Source of the DNA: an uncultured Enterorhabdus sp.
GTDB lineage: Bacteria > Actinomycetota > Coriobacteriia > Coriobacteriales > Eggerthellaceae
DNA length: 64,000 nucleotides
Reading direction: 5' to 3'
NCBI GenBank assembly: GCA_947649205.1
Contig: CANSQM010000010.1
Coordinates: forward strand, 27,410 to 91,409
This document shows, in pieces, positions 17,136-24,560 of the stretch. Numbering within the stretch: the stretch's first letter is position 1; the number at the start of each line of letters is the position of its first letter. Position numbers and translations under genes: made by a program. Below the pieces are notes generated by a model. It did no database searches. It saw nothing but the letters and a program-made list of their open reading frames with translations, and had not been told where the DNA came from.

Positions 17136-17696
17136 ATGGCTAAGCAATACGGAATGGTGATCGACACGACGCGCTGCATGGGCTGCCAGACCTGTGCTGT
17201 GGCCTGCAAGGTGTCCAACGACGTGCCCGGCGAGCTGTACTGGGCCCATGTGGAAGGGCTTGACGGCGAGCTGTACCGCCCCGTGGGCACGTTCCCGGCC
17301 GTGAAGATGAACTTCCGCCCCACCCTGTGCAACCACTGCGCCGAAGCCGCCTGCGTGGCGAACTGCCCCACGGGCGCCATGGCCAAGCGCTCGGACAATG
17401 GCGCCGTTGTGGTGGACACCGAGGTCTGTATCGGCTGCGGCACCTGCGTGACCGCCTGTCCCTACGGCGTGCCGCAGATCGACGAGGAGGCGGCTGTGTC
17501 CTCGAAGTGCACGATGTGCTTCGACCGCCAGGACCACGACCATCGCCCCTGGTGCGTCCAGGCCTGTCCGGCCGAGGCCCGCATCGTCGGCGACCTGAAC
17601 GATCCGGAAAGCGCGGTGTCCCAGTACATCGCCGAGAAGGGTGCCAAGCCCTACTTGGAGGAGCACGGCACCCAGCCGTCGGTGTACTACGTGTAA
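17136..17696 (+). CDS. DmsB-like four-cluster ferredoxin subunit
   Basis: A 186-residue electron-transfer subunit with four cysteine groups: CMGCQTCAVACK, CNHCAEAACVANCP, CIGCGTCVTACP and CTMCFD...CVQACP, fitting four [4Fe-4S] centres. It carries electrons from the membrane to the catalytic subunit encoded just upstream. No twin-arginine leader, so it would be exported piggyback with its partner. The physiological membrane anchor is not encoded next to it. Confidence 0.9.
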   Translation: MAKQYGMVIDTTRCMGCQTCAVACKVSNDVPGELYWAHVEGLDGELYRPVGTFPAVKMNFRPTLCNHCAEAACVANCPTGAMAKRSDNGAVVVDTEVCIGCGTCVTACPYGVPQIDEEAAVSSKCTMCFDRQDHDHRPWCVQACPAEARIVGDLNDPESAVSQYIAEKGAKPYLEEHGTQPSVYYV

Positions 17697-17889
17697 CGAG
17701 AACGGGGCGGCCGCCGGAAGAGGCGGCGGGCGCCTCGGGTGCTGCCGGGCCTGCGGACCGCGGGGTGCCACAGCCAAGAGCCCTCCCTGACGGGTCGCGT
17801 CCCCGGTCGTTGTCGGCCGGGGTCGCGCCCGTTTGGAGGCACTCGTGATAGGATGGGGGCTGCAAAGGCCACCGAGGGGAGGGGAGCCC

Positions 17890-18594
17890 ATGAGTTGGAC
17901 GGGAAAGAACGAGGTGCTGCAGGAGCCGTTGGGCCGCGACGAGCTGGAGGCCATGCTCGACGGCATCGACGCCACCTACACGGTGAAGCGCGTGCCGGCA
18001 GGGGCCATGATCTTCTGGCTCGACGAGCCGAACGGCAACCACTACTACCTGGCCGAGGGCTCCGTGGAATGCTTCCGCGTGGATGCTGCCGGGCGCACCA
18101 AGGTGATCGACCGCTACGGGCCCGGGTGCTTTTTCGGCTACCACATCCTGCGGGACGACAACCTGCCCATGTCCACGGCCCGCAGCTGCGACGACAGCCG
18201 CATCATCTCCATTCCCAAGGAATCGTTCTTCCGGCTGCTCCACGCCTACCCCGAGTTCACCGACCGGGTGGTGCGCTACTTGTTCGGGCTTCTGTCCATG
18301 CAGACCCGGGAAGTGGTGAGCCAGTCGTTCTACGGGGCCGGCCAGCGGGTGCCCATGCTGCTGGCCGAGCTTGCCCGGGAGCGCTGTGACGGGGGAGGGA
18401 CCGCGCCGGCCCGGCCGACGGTGCTGCCCTACAGCAACAACGACCTGGCCGATATGCTGGGGCTCTCGCGCAACTCGGTGACCACGGCCCTGTCGCGCCT
18501 GCAATCCCAGGGCATCATCGAGAAGCAGCGCAACTGCATCCATGTCCTCGACCCCGCCAAATTGGAAGACATCGCCCAAATGGAAGGGGAGTAG
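17890..18594 (+). CDS. Crp/Fnr-family transcriptional regulator
   Basis: A 234-residue regulator: cyclic-nucleotide-type beta barrel ~25-135, dimer helix ~140-165, winged helix ~185-230 with recognition helix LGLSRNSVTTALSRLQ. The N-terminus has no FNR-type cysteine cluster, so it is not an iron-sulfur oxygen sensor of that kind; the effector is unknown. The ATG at 17890 follows GAGGGGAGGGG. It lies downstream of the DmsAB-like pair and converges on the membrane-protein gene, so control of either or of the palindrome at 20005-20019 is plausible but unproven. Confidence 0.85.
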   Translation: MSWTGKNEVLQEPLGRDELEAMLDGIDATYTVKRVPAGAMIFWLDEPNGNHYYLAEGSVECFRVDAAGRTKVIDRYGPGCFFGYHILRDDNLPMSTARSCDDSRIISIPKESFFRLLHAYPEFTDRVVRYLFGLLSMQTREVVSQSFYGAGQRVPMLLAELARERCDGGGTAPARPTVLPYSNNDLADMLGLSRNSVTTALSRLQSQGIIEKQRNCIHVLDPAKLEDIAQMEGE

Positions 18595-18596
18595 AA

Positions 18597-18627
18597 AGGG
18601 CCCGCGACGGCGATCATCGCGGGCCCT
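18597..18627. terminator. Bidirectional terminator between convergent genes
   Basis: Perfect 11-base arms, AGGGCCCGCGA at 18597-18607 and TCGCGGGCCCT at 18617-18627, start right after the Crp-type gene's stop. The minus-strand side runs into TTTC. It serves both converging genes. Confidence 0.8.
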
Positions 18628-18684
18628 CGGCGTTTCGGGCAGGTTATGGGAGGGGCTGTTGCGACGCTCCCGTCCTCTGCGCGG

Positions 18685-19806
18685 CTACTTGCGCTGGGGG
18701 ATTTCGGTTTCTTCCACGGCGACGTAGACGAAGCCCGGCTTGCCCTCGGCGGGCAGCTCGTTGTAGGCCACCATCTCGGCGATCTCGGCCGGAGTGGCGG
18801 AAGCGGGCTCGGTTTCCACGAGGTAGGCGGTGGAGGCGCGGCGCTTCATGGCGGCCACGAAGTCCTTGGTGCCCACGAACACTTCCTGCATCCACGGGTT
18901 CACGCCCAGCTTCTTCGCGCGGTACATGATGTAGGCGAAGGCGGCGATGTTGGCGCCCAGGGCCAGAAGCGACACCACGAGGTTCACGTTCGGGTCGTTC
19001 ACGGAATCGGCGGCGAAGATGGAGTCGTTGGCGAACATGGGCACCATCTGGCAGAACATGCACCACATGGACAGCGTGAAGGCGCGGTTCTGGATCCAGC
19101 CGCCCTTGTTCCAGATGAGACCGGCAATGGTGGGGGCCAAAAGCAGGGCCACGCCGCAGTACCAGGAGTGGGTGGGCAGGTTGTTGTAGGTGTAGCAGAA
19201 GTTCCACAGGTCGTAGGCGATGATGAACACCCAGGTCATATCCGGCCACAGCATGTCCTGGCGCTTCTTGGAGATGTAGATGCCGAACCAGCCGGTCATG
19301 CACGCGATGTTGATGATGCCGGCGATGCCGTTGAACACGTTGTGCCAGCCGCCGTACAGGGTGACGCCCTCGGAGGATACCCAGGTGGTGCCGAAGGCGC
19401 GGATGGCGCTCTCGAAGTCGCTCACCACGGCGATGAGGATGTTGATGGCCACGATGACGAAGGGGAAGGCCTTGAACCAGTGGGCCCGGCCGATCTTGCC
19501 CCAGGAGTACTTGATCATCATGAAGCCGATGCAGCCAGCGGTAGCGGCGTACACCTTGGCGTAGTGGAACCAGCTGTTCATATCGGTGTGGGTGGGGTTG
19601 GTGAGCGCCCACTCGGCTCCGGCGGCCGCACCGATCTCCACGGCCAGGCAGTAGACGGTCATGGCGCCGCACACGCCGAAGAACATGAATATGCCGCCTG
19701 CCTTGGTGCGACGGGCGAGCTCGTTCAGCAGGATGAGCAGGACGAGGACGAGAACGAGACCGAGCCATTGGTAGGCGGCGTTGGGGCCGTACACATCGAA
19801 GAGCAT
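18685..19806 (-). CDS. Multi-pass membrane protein of unknown function (possibly DUF5692)
   Basis: A 373-residue protein with about eight hydrophobic segments in residues 10-315 and a ~60-residue cytosolic tail. Trp, Tyr and His residues cluster in and near the segments (TWVFIIAYDLWNFCYTYNNL, PTHSWYCGVALLL). I recall similar Eggerthellaceae proteins described only as a domain of unknown function; that recollection is tentative. The ATG at 19806 has a strong AAGGAGGG site. It is not a recognisable DmsC or NrfD anchor. Its leader carries two hairpins and the long AT-rich spacer shared with the flavin module, suggesting regulated expression. Confidence 0.65.
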   Translation of the reverse strand: MLFDVYGPNAAYQWLGLVLVLVLLILLNELARRTKAGGIFMFFGVCGAMTVYCLAVEIGAAAGAEWALTNPTHTDMNSWFHYAKVYAATAGCIGFMMIKYSWGKIGRAHWFKAFPFVIVAINILIAVVSDFESAIRAFGTTWVSSEGVTLYGGWHNVFNGIAGIINIACMTGWFGIYISKKRQDMLWPDMTWVFIIAYDLWNFCYTYNNLPTHSWYCGVALLLAPTIAGLIWNKGGWIQNRAFTLSMWCMFCQMVPMFANDSIFAADSVNDPNVNLVVSLLALGANIAAFAYIMYRAKKLGVNPWMQEVFVGTKDFVAAMKRRASTAYLVETEPASATPAEIAEMVAYNELPAEGKPGFVYVAVEETEIPQRK

Positions 19807-19807
19807 G

Positions 19808-19913
19808 GGTATCCCTCCTTATTAGATACCGGGTAGGGAAGCTCGTCGCGGCCGGGGCGGATCGGCGGGCGCGGGTGCGCCTTCCGGTCCGCGTCTCCGA
19901 CTCGGCCGCGACG
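19808..19913 (-). promoter_or_regulatory. Structured 5' leader with ribosome-site hairpin
   Basis: GGTATC/GATACC (19808-19813, 19825-19830) encloses the AAGGAGGG of the 19806 gene in an 11-base loop. Upstream, CGTCGCGGCCG 19844-19854 and CGGCCGCGACG 19903-19913 form a second perfect 11-base stem with a further partial stem inside. These could modulate translation of the membrane protein. Confidence 0.5.
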
Positions 19914-20004
19914 GCTGCGCAAGGGATGCTTGCGGTCGTTGCCCTGTACCTTACTCGCCTTCGTATCTTCAGTCAATATCCATAAATTATCAAATTGGTA
20001 GTAG

Positions 20005-20019
20005 TTGACGGAACGTCAA
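20005..20019. promoter_or_regulatory. Perfect palindrome, likely operator
   Basis: TTGACG-GAA-CGTCAA is a perfect dyad in an AT-rich stretch of an otherwise GC-rich genome. It lies 18 bases upstream of the -35 of the promoter for the 20152 gene. Two GTCAATAT(AT)CC words flank it. The half-site resembles Crp/Fnr-type TTGA half-sites, but the spacing is one base longer than an FNR box. Confidence 0.55.
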
Positions 20020-20036
20020 ATTTCGTCAATATATCC

Positions 20037-20065
20037 TTGCTATACGGGTAAAACGCTGATATGCT
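20037..20065 (+). promoter_or_regulatory. Sigma-70-like promoter of the flavin module
   Basis: TTGCTA (20037-20042), a 17-base spacer and TATGCT (20060-20065). It predicts a start near 20072 and an ~80-base leader ahead of the lipoprotein gene. Confidence 0.6.
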
Positions 20066-20151
20066 CCGCAGCAATAAGTTCATGAATGTAAATAAAAGAA
20101 AACTTTCATGAAGAAATATCAGTCCAACAACGGCGAATGATTGGAGGGACT

Positions 20152-20724
20152 ATGAACGGCGTGAGGACAACGGCAGCGCTCTGCGGTGCCACGGCGCTCG
20201 TGCTGGGACTTTCCGGATGCGGGGCCAGCTTCGAGGGCTCTGGTTCCAAGGATGCGGCCACGGCCGAGCAGCTGGCCCTGCGCACCGAGGACCCTTGGGC
20301 GGCCGAAGCGACTGCGACGGGGCCGGCCCGGGCCGAGGGCGATCTGCATGATGGGGTGTACACGGGCCGCGGCCGCGGTATGGAGGGCTGGATCTCCGTG
20401 ACGCTGCTCGTGGACGACGGACGCCTGACGTGTTTGGAGACCGCCCAGGACGGCGAGAGCCAGAGCCGCGGCGGCTACGAGGCCATCCGCGACGGGCGCT
20501 ACGCCGCCATGATCGAGGCGGCCCAGGGCGCCGATATCGATGCCATCGCCGGGGCTACCATCACCACGGCCGGCGTGAAGCAGGCCGTGGAAGACGCCCT
20601 CGCCCAGGCCGAGGCGGGCGCCGCATCTGCCGAGGGTGCCGCCGCGGCCGACGCCGCCACGGCTGCCGATGCTGTTGCGTCCGGTGCCGCGACGACCGAG
20701 AAGGAGGCTGGTAGCCGTGAGTAA
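20152..20724 (+). CDS. Lipoprotein with covalent-FMN-binding domain
   Basis: A 190-residue lipoprotein (lipobox LSGC, Cys23). Residues ~65-150 form an FMN_bind domain ending in DAIAGATITTAGVKQAV; Thr136 of the GAT motif is the expected site of phosphoester-linked FMN. The last ~40 residues are an Ala/Glu-rich linker. Such proteins shuttle electrons outside the membrane to partner reductases. The ATG at 20152 follows TTGGAGGGA. It overlaps the next gene by eight bases, so the flavoprotein is its likely partner, and the apbE gene nearby encodes the enzyme expected to attach the flavin. Confidence 0.85.
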   Translation: MNGVRTTAALCGATALVLGLSGCGASFEGSGSKDAATAEQLALRTEDPWAAEATATGPARAEGDLHDGVYTGRGRGMEGWISVTLLVDDGRLTCLETAQDGESQSRGGYEAIRDGRYAAMIEAAQGADIDAIAGATITTAGVKQAVEDALAQAEAGAASAEGAAAADAATAADAVASGAATTEKEAGSRE

Positions 20725-22561
20725 GCTCAATCAGGGCGCGGGCCTGTCGCGCCGCGACTTTCTGACCGGGTCGGCCCTGGCCGCGGCCGGGGCCGCTGCC
20801 GCAGGACTGCTCGCTCCCGAGGCGGCCCTCGCCGCGAGCGCCGAGCGCCGGGGCGACTGGACGCGGGAGGGCGACCCCGTGGCCGCCTCCGACCCGAGCC
20901 ATGCCACCAACGCGAGCGCCGCCGACGGCACCTTCCGGGAGCACGACGCCGCGAGCTTCCCCGCCAACGACGCCACGCCCATTCCGCCCCGGGCCGTGCC
21001 CGCAGCGTGGGACTACGAGTGCGACATCTGCGTGGTGGGCGCCGGAGGCGGTGGCCTGAACGCCGCGGCTCGCGCCTGCGAGCTGGGGGCCGAGGTCATC
21101 TGCGTGGAGGCCATGGGGCTTCCCGGCGGCAACGCCCAGGAGGCGGGCATGTGCGGCATCCTCGGCGGCTACTCCGGCCAGGAGGAGAAGAAGTTCGCCT
21201 TCCCGAGCTACCCCTTCTCGCCCCAGGCCCTGACCGACTGGGCCATGGACGAGTACCACTACGCGGCCGACCCCAAGCTCATCTACAAGATCGCCGAGGA
21301 AGGGGGCAGGAGCCTCGACTGGATGGCCGACTGCGGCGTGCACTGGCGCCTCGGCGAGGTGCCCGTGTACGTGGCCCCCAAGCGCTCGACGCTGGACCAC
21401 CACGTGCTGAAGATGAAGGATGCCACCGATGCCATGTTCAACTACGGCTACAAGCACGGGGTGGAGTTCCTCTTCCAGAGCCCGGCGGTGGCGCTTGTGC
21501 AGGACGGGGACGGGCGCATCGTGGGCGTCGTGGTGAACGAGGACTACGGCGCGGAGAAGTTCATCCACGCGAAGCGCGCCGTCGTCCTCACGGCCGGCGG
21601 CTTCTGCAACAACAAGGCGCTGCTCGACAAGTACATCCCCACGGCGGCCATGGGCTGCGCCTCCAGCTATCTGACGGCCGGCGAGACCGGCGAGTGCTTC
21701 CGCATGGGGCTCGGAGTGGGGGCCGATGTGTCCGGCTTCAACAGCTCAGCCTCCTTCGACGGCGGTGTGGACTGGCAGGCCGAGGGCGGCACCTGGGCGC
21801 GGTTCCTCTACGACGGCATGACCCAGCTGTCGCGCCAGCCGTGGCTGACCATCGACCGCTGCGGCAACCGCCTGCGCTATATGGACTCCCGCGTGGCCGA
21901 GGACGGCGCCAACGCCATCTACGCCCTGGGCGACTTGGCCACCATCCAGATGACCCCGCCGGGCCACCGCTCCTACATCGTCTTCGACGCGAACTACGAG
22001 GATCACTTGGCGGGCTTCGCCCAGGAGCACTGCCGCAAGCTGCTGACCCCGGACCTGGAGCAGATCGAGAAGGTGCCCGAGCACTACCGCGACTGGCACC
22101 ACGGCGTGGCCGATGCCATCGAGGCCGACGTGCTGAAGCGCCGCGACACCTTAGAAGAGCTGGAGGCCGACCTGGGCCTGGCCGAAGGGGTGCTCACCGA
22201 GGCCGTGGAGCGGTGGAATGCGGCCTGCGAGCGGGGCGAGGACGACTTCATGTACCCCATGCCGTCCGAGTGGCTGCACGCCATCACCACGCCGCCCTTC
22301 TACGGCTGCCGCATCGGCGGCAACCTCTACGGCACCAAGGCCGGCCTGCTCATCAACGACCAGATGCAGGTGGTGGGCACGAGCGGCCGCGTCATTCCGG
22401 GGCTCTACGCCGGCTGGCACACCGCGGGCGGCGCCTGCGGCGAGAACAGCTACATCGGCGATCCCATTCTGGGATCGCTCATGGGCGATGTGGGCTTGGC
22501 GTTCTGCGGCGGCTACCTCTGCGGTACCTCGGCGGTGGAAAACGAGATGGGCGAGGCCTAG
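20717..22561 (+). CDS. Tat-exported FAD-dependent reductase (fumarate/urocanate reductase family)
   Basis: A 614-residue flavoprotein. Tat motif SRRDFL at ~11-16 with an Ala-rich leader. FAD-binding motif CVVGAGGGGLNAAARACE near residue 100, and the family C-terminal stretch GGACGENSYIGDP where FAD contacts the active site. The family includes soluble fumarate, urocanate and methacrylate reductases and is much expanded in Eggerthellaceae; the acceptor here is unknown. GTG at 20717, inside the end of the FMN-lipoprotein gene and after a GGAGG-like site, implies coupling. Electrons would come from the flavinylated lipoprotein. Confidence 0.87.
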   Translation: MSKLNQGAGLSRRDFLTGSALAAAGAAAAGLLAPEAALAASAERRGDWTREGDPVAASDPSHATNASAADGTFREHDAASFPANDATPIPPRAVPAAWDYECDICVVGAGGGGLNAAARACELGAEVICVEAMGLPGGNAQEAGMCGILGGYSGQEEKKFAFPSYPFSPQALTDWAMDEYHYAADPKLIYKIAEEGGRSLDWMADCGVHWRLGEVPVYVAPKRSTLDHHVLKMKDATDAMFNYGYKHGVEFLFQSPAVALVQDGDGRIVGVVVNEDYGAEKFIHAKRAVVLTAGGFCNNKALLDKYIPTAAMGCASSYLTAGETGECFRMGLGVGADVSGFNSSASFDGGVDWQAEGGTWARFLYDGMTQLSRQPWLTIDRCGNRLRYMDSRVAEDGANAIYALGDLATIQMTPPGHRSYIVFDANYEDHLAGFAQEHCRKLLTPDLEQIEKVPEHYRDWHHGVADAIEADVLKRRDTLEELEADLGLAEGVLTEAVERWNAACERGEDDFMYPMPSEWLHAITTPPFYGCRIGGNLYGTKAGLLINDQMQVVGTSGRVIPGLYAGWHTAGGACGENSYIGDPILGSLMGDVGLAFCGGYLCGTSAVENEMGEA

Positions 22562-22624
22562 GGCCGCGCTCGGAACGCGCGGGGCGCAGGACGTTCCGCG
22601 GGATTGCTTCGGAAGGAGCTGACT

Positions 22625-23395
22625 ATGAACGATATGAAAGCAATGGCGCGGCCGTTTCTCACGCTGTACGCCATGGCGCTCGTGATGGCTATTCTGGCCC
22701 GCATCGGGCTTGCCGTGGCCGGGGGCACCGGCGTGCTCGCCTTCGACTACATCTCGGCGTCCGGCGTGCCCATTCTGGATGTGATCTGCTCCATCCTCAC
22801 GGGCTCGGCCTTCGTGGCCTTCCTGTTCGCGGCGGGGCTCGCGCTCGTGGTGTCCACGGCCGGTCCGGTGCTCTACGGGGCGCTTGCGGCCCGCGGCGAG
22901 GGGCGGCCGCGCCCGGCAACGGCGTTTCTATGGGGCTGGGCCACGGCGCTGGTGGCCATTGTGTGCCTGGTCGTGGTGGTGCTCGGCATCCTGTCGGCGG
23001 TGCAGGTGGGCTCCATGAGCTCGAAGTTGCCGGGGCTGCCCGTCATTGTGCTGGGCGTTATCGCCTTCGCCGCTTTCCTGGGCACGCTGCTCGGCGCGGC
23101 ATCGATGGTGGTGTGTGCCTGTGTGGCCCGCGCCCGTGCGGGGCACAGCTTGGGGACGAGCCTTGTGGCGGCCGCAGCTGGCTGCGGCGCGGTGGTAATG
23201 CTGCTCACCGTGGGCACCTTCTCGGCCCTGAACGTGGCGACGGTGAGCCTGCCGGTCCTCGGCGGCTGGGCGGCGGCCGACCTGGTCGTGAATGTGGCCC
23301 TGCTGTTCGGCTCCGCGGCCCTTATCCGCAAGCTGGAAGGCACTCCGGCGCCGAAGGCGAGCGTACCGGTGCAGCCAAAGGCGGCGCTGTCGTAG
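22625..23395 (+). CDS. Six-segment membrane protein of unknown function
   Basis: A 256-residue hydrophobic protein with about six membrane segments and a short polar C-terminus. I do not recognise a family. It follows the reductase gene by 63 bases with a good GGAAGGAG site, so it probably belongs to the same operon and could anchor or supply quinol-derived electrons to the flavin proteins. It has no heme-ligand pattern or cysteine cluster that would show this, so the role is inference from position. Confidence 0.6.
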   Translation: MNDMKAMARPFLTLYAMALVMAILARIGLAVAGGTGVLAFDYISASGVPILDVICSILTGSAFVAFLFAAGLALVVSTAGPVLYGALAARGEGRPRPATAFLWGWATALVAIVCLVVVVLGILSAVQVGSMSSKLPGLPVIVLGVIAFAAFLGTLLGAASMVVCACVARARAGHSLGTSLVAAAAGCGAVVMLLTVGTFSALNVATVSLPVLGGWAAADLVVNVALLFGSAALIRKLEGTPAPKASVPVQPKAALS

Positions 23396-23411
23396 CGGGT
23401 GGCGAAATACC

Positions 23412-24341
23412 CTAGATTTCCTGGAGCAGGTCGTAGGCGGCCTGCTCCTTTGCTTGGCGGCGGGCGTCCAGCTCGGCCACCACGACGTGGCCGACGCGCT
23501 CGATGGCCTCGCGCTGGCCGGGGGTAAGGTGGGCCCACAGCTTCGTGGCGGCCAGCTCATTTACCGTGGCGCTGATGAGGAACCCCTGGTAGACGCCCTC
23601 GTCGGTGAGGGCTACGTAGACCGCCTTCTTATCGGCGGGCGACTTCAGGCGCCGCGCCCAGCCGCGCCCGACGAGGCGCTCGGTGGCCCGGGCGGCGTTC
23701 ACCGGGGACAGGTGCAGGGCCGCCGCCAACTCGCCGACGCGCTCGGGGCGGTCGGTCTCGCTCAGGCGCTGCACGATGCGGCACTCGTTGAACGAGGCAC
23801 CCGTGGCCTCGCGCAGGGTGCGCTCGGTCTCGGCCCGCAAAAGCTCGATGGACACGAGGGAGCGGGTGGCGGGGAAGCGGTTGGCCATCTCCGAATTCAG
23901 CGGCGGCTCGATCTGGGCCGCCGCTGCCACGGCCGCCTCCAAAATGGTGCGGTAGGTGGGGTTGGCCGTGGGGAAGTGCTCGTAGAGGCTCTCGACGAGG
24001 GCCTCGTTCACGGCGGCGACATGGGCCGCGCCGGCATCGGTGACGCGCAGAAAGCGGGTGCGCCCGTCGGCCCGACCGCTCTCCCGGGTTGCGAGCCCCC
24101 GGGCTTCCAGCGCATCCACGGCCTGGGTGATGCCGTTGGGTTTCATGCCGAGGAGTTTCCCCAGGGCGCCCTGGTTCACGGCCTCGCCGGCTTGCAGCAG
24201 CTTGGTGAGCACCCGGTACTGGGTGATGTTCAGATCGCTGGCAGCGGCCAAGCCCCGGGCCAGGGCCTCGTGGGCCATCTCGAAGGCCACGAAATAGGTG
24301 GAGTCCAGGTTGAACTTGTCTTTTTCGGAAGTGGCGCCCAC
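23412..24341 (-). CDS. Tandem MarR-family regulator (two winged-helix domains in one chain)
   Basis: At 309 residues it is about twice a normal MarR protein. Domain 1 has recognition helix and wing at ~58-104 (LGKLLGMKPNGITQAVDALEARG, then SGRADGRTRFLRVTDAG, shown in parts). Domain 2 repeats the pattern at ~183-249 (LAAALHLSPVNAARATERL, then SPADKKAVYVALTDEG). MarR proteins act as dimers, so this chain may be a covalent pseudo-dimer. It converges on the flavin operon and its own promoter holds a palindrome. It is the obvious candidate to regulate that operon in response to the reductase substrate. Confidence 0.85.
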   Translation of the reverse strand: MGATSEKDKFNLDSTYFVAFEMAHEALARGLAAASDLNITQYRVLTKLLQAGEAVNQGALGKLLGMKPNGITQAVDALEARGLATRESGRADGRTRFLRVTDAGAAHVAAVNEALVESLYEHFPTANPTYRTILEAAVAAAAQIEPPLNSEMANRFPATRSLVSIELLRAETERTLREATGASFNECRIVQRLSETDRPERVGELAAALHLSPVNAARATERLVGRGWARRLKSPADKKAVYVALTDEGVYQGFLISATVNELAATKLWAHLTPGQREAIERVGHVVVAELDARRQAKEQAAYDLLQEI

Positions 24342-24371
24342 GGCCCGGCTCCTTGCCTCGGGAATAGTTCA

Positions 24372-24388
24372 TTACTGTAACAATTATA
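24372..24388 (-). promoter_or_regulatory. marR-type gene promoter with overlapping palindrome
   Basis: On the minus strand TATAAT lies at 24388-24383. TTACTGTAA at 24372-24380, a perfect 4-4 dyad, lies just downstream of it, where a repressor would block initiation. This suggests autoregulation by the tandem MarR protein. Confidence 0.5.
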
Positions 24389-24420
24389 GCGCTCCGGGCG
24401 GGCGGCGGAAACGGCTCGGG

Positions 24421-24560
24421 CGAAAGACCACAGAGGTGCGAGCGGCCCGCTGCGCAGGGTGGGAAGACCCCAGGGGCGCGTGCGGGCTGGCGGTGCGAAA
24501 GGCTACAGGGGTTCTAGCGGTCCGGGACTGAGGGCGCGAAAGACCCGGGGGGCTTTAGCG
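24421..24560 (-). repeat. Degenerate tandem repeat at the 3' end of apbE
   Basis: Four units starting with (C)GAARGRC at 24421, 24462, 24496 and 24537 have spacings 41, 34, 41, i.e. a 75-base period. Each continues with an AGSGG-type GC-rich stretch. The last unit overlaps the apbE stop codon. Function unknown. Confidence 0.5.

Noticed and set aside
17890..18594. FNR-type oxygen sensor
   Set aside because: No N-terminal cysteine cluster; cysteines are scattered and none follow the FNR spacing.
18685..19806. DmsC or NrfD-type membrane anchor for the DmsAB-like enzyme
   Set aside because: Segments and conserved residues do not match either family, and the gene is on the opposite strand behind a terminator.
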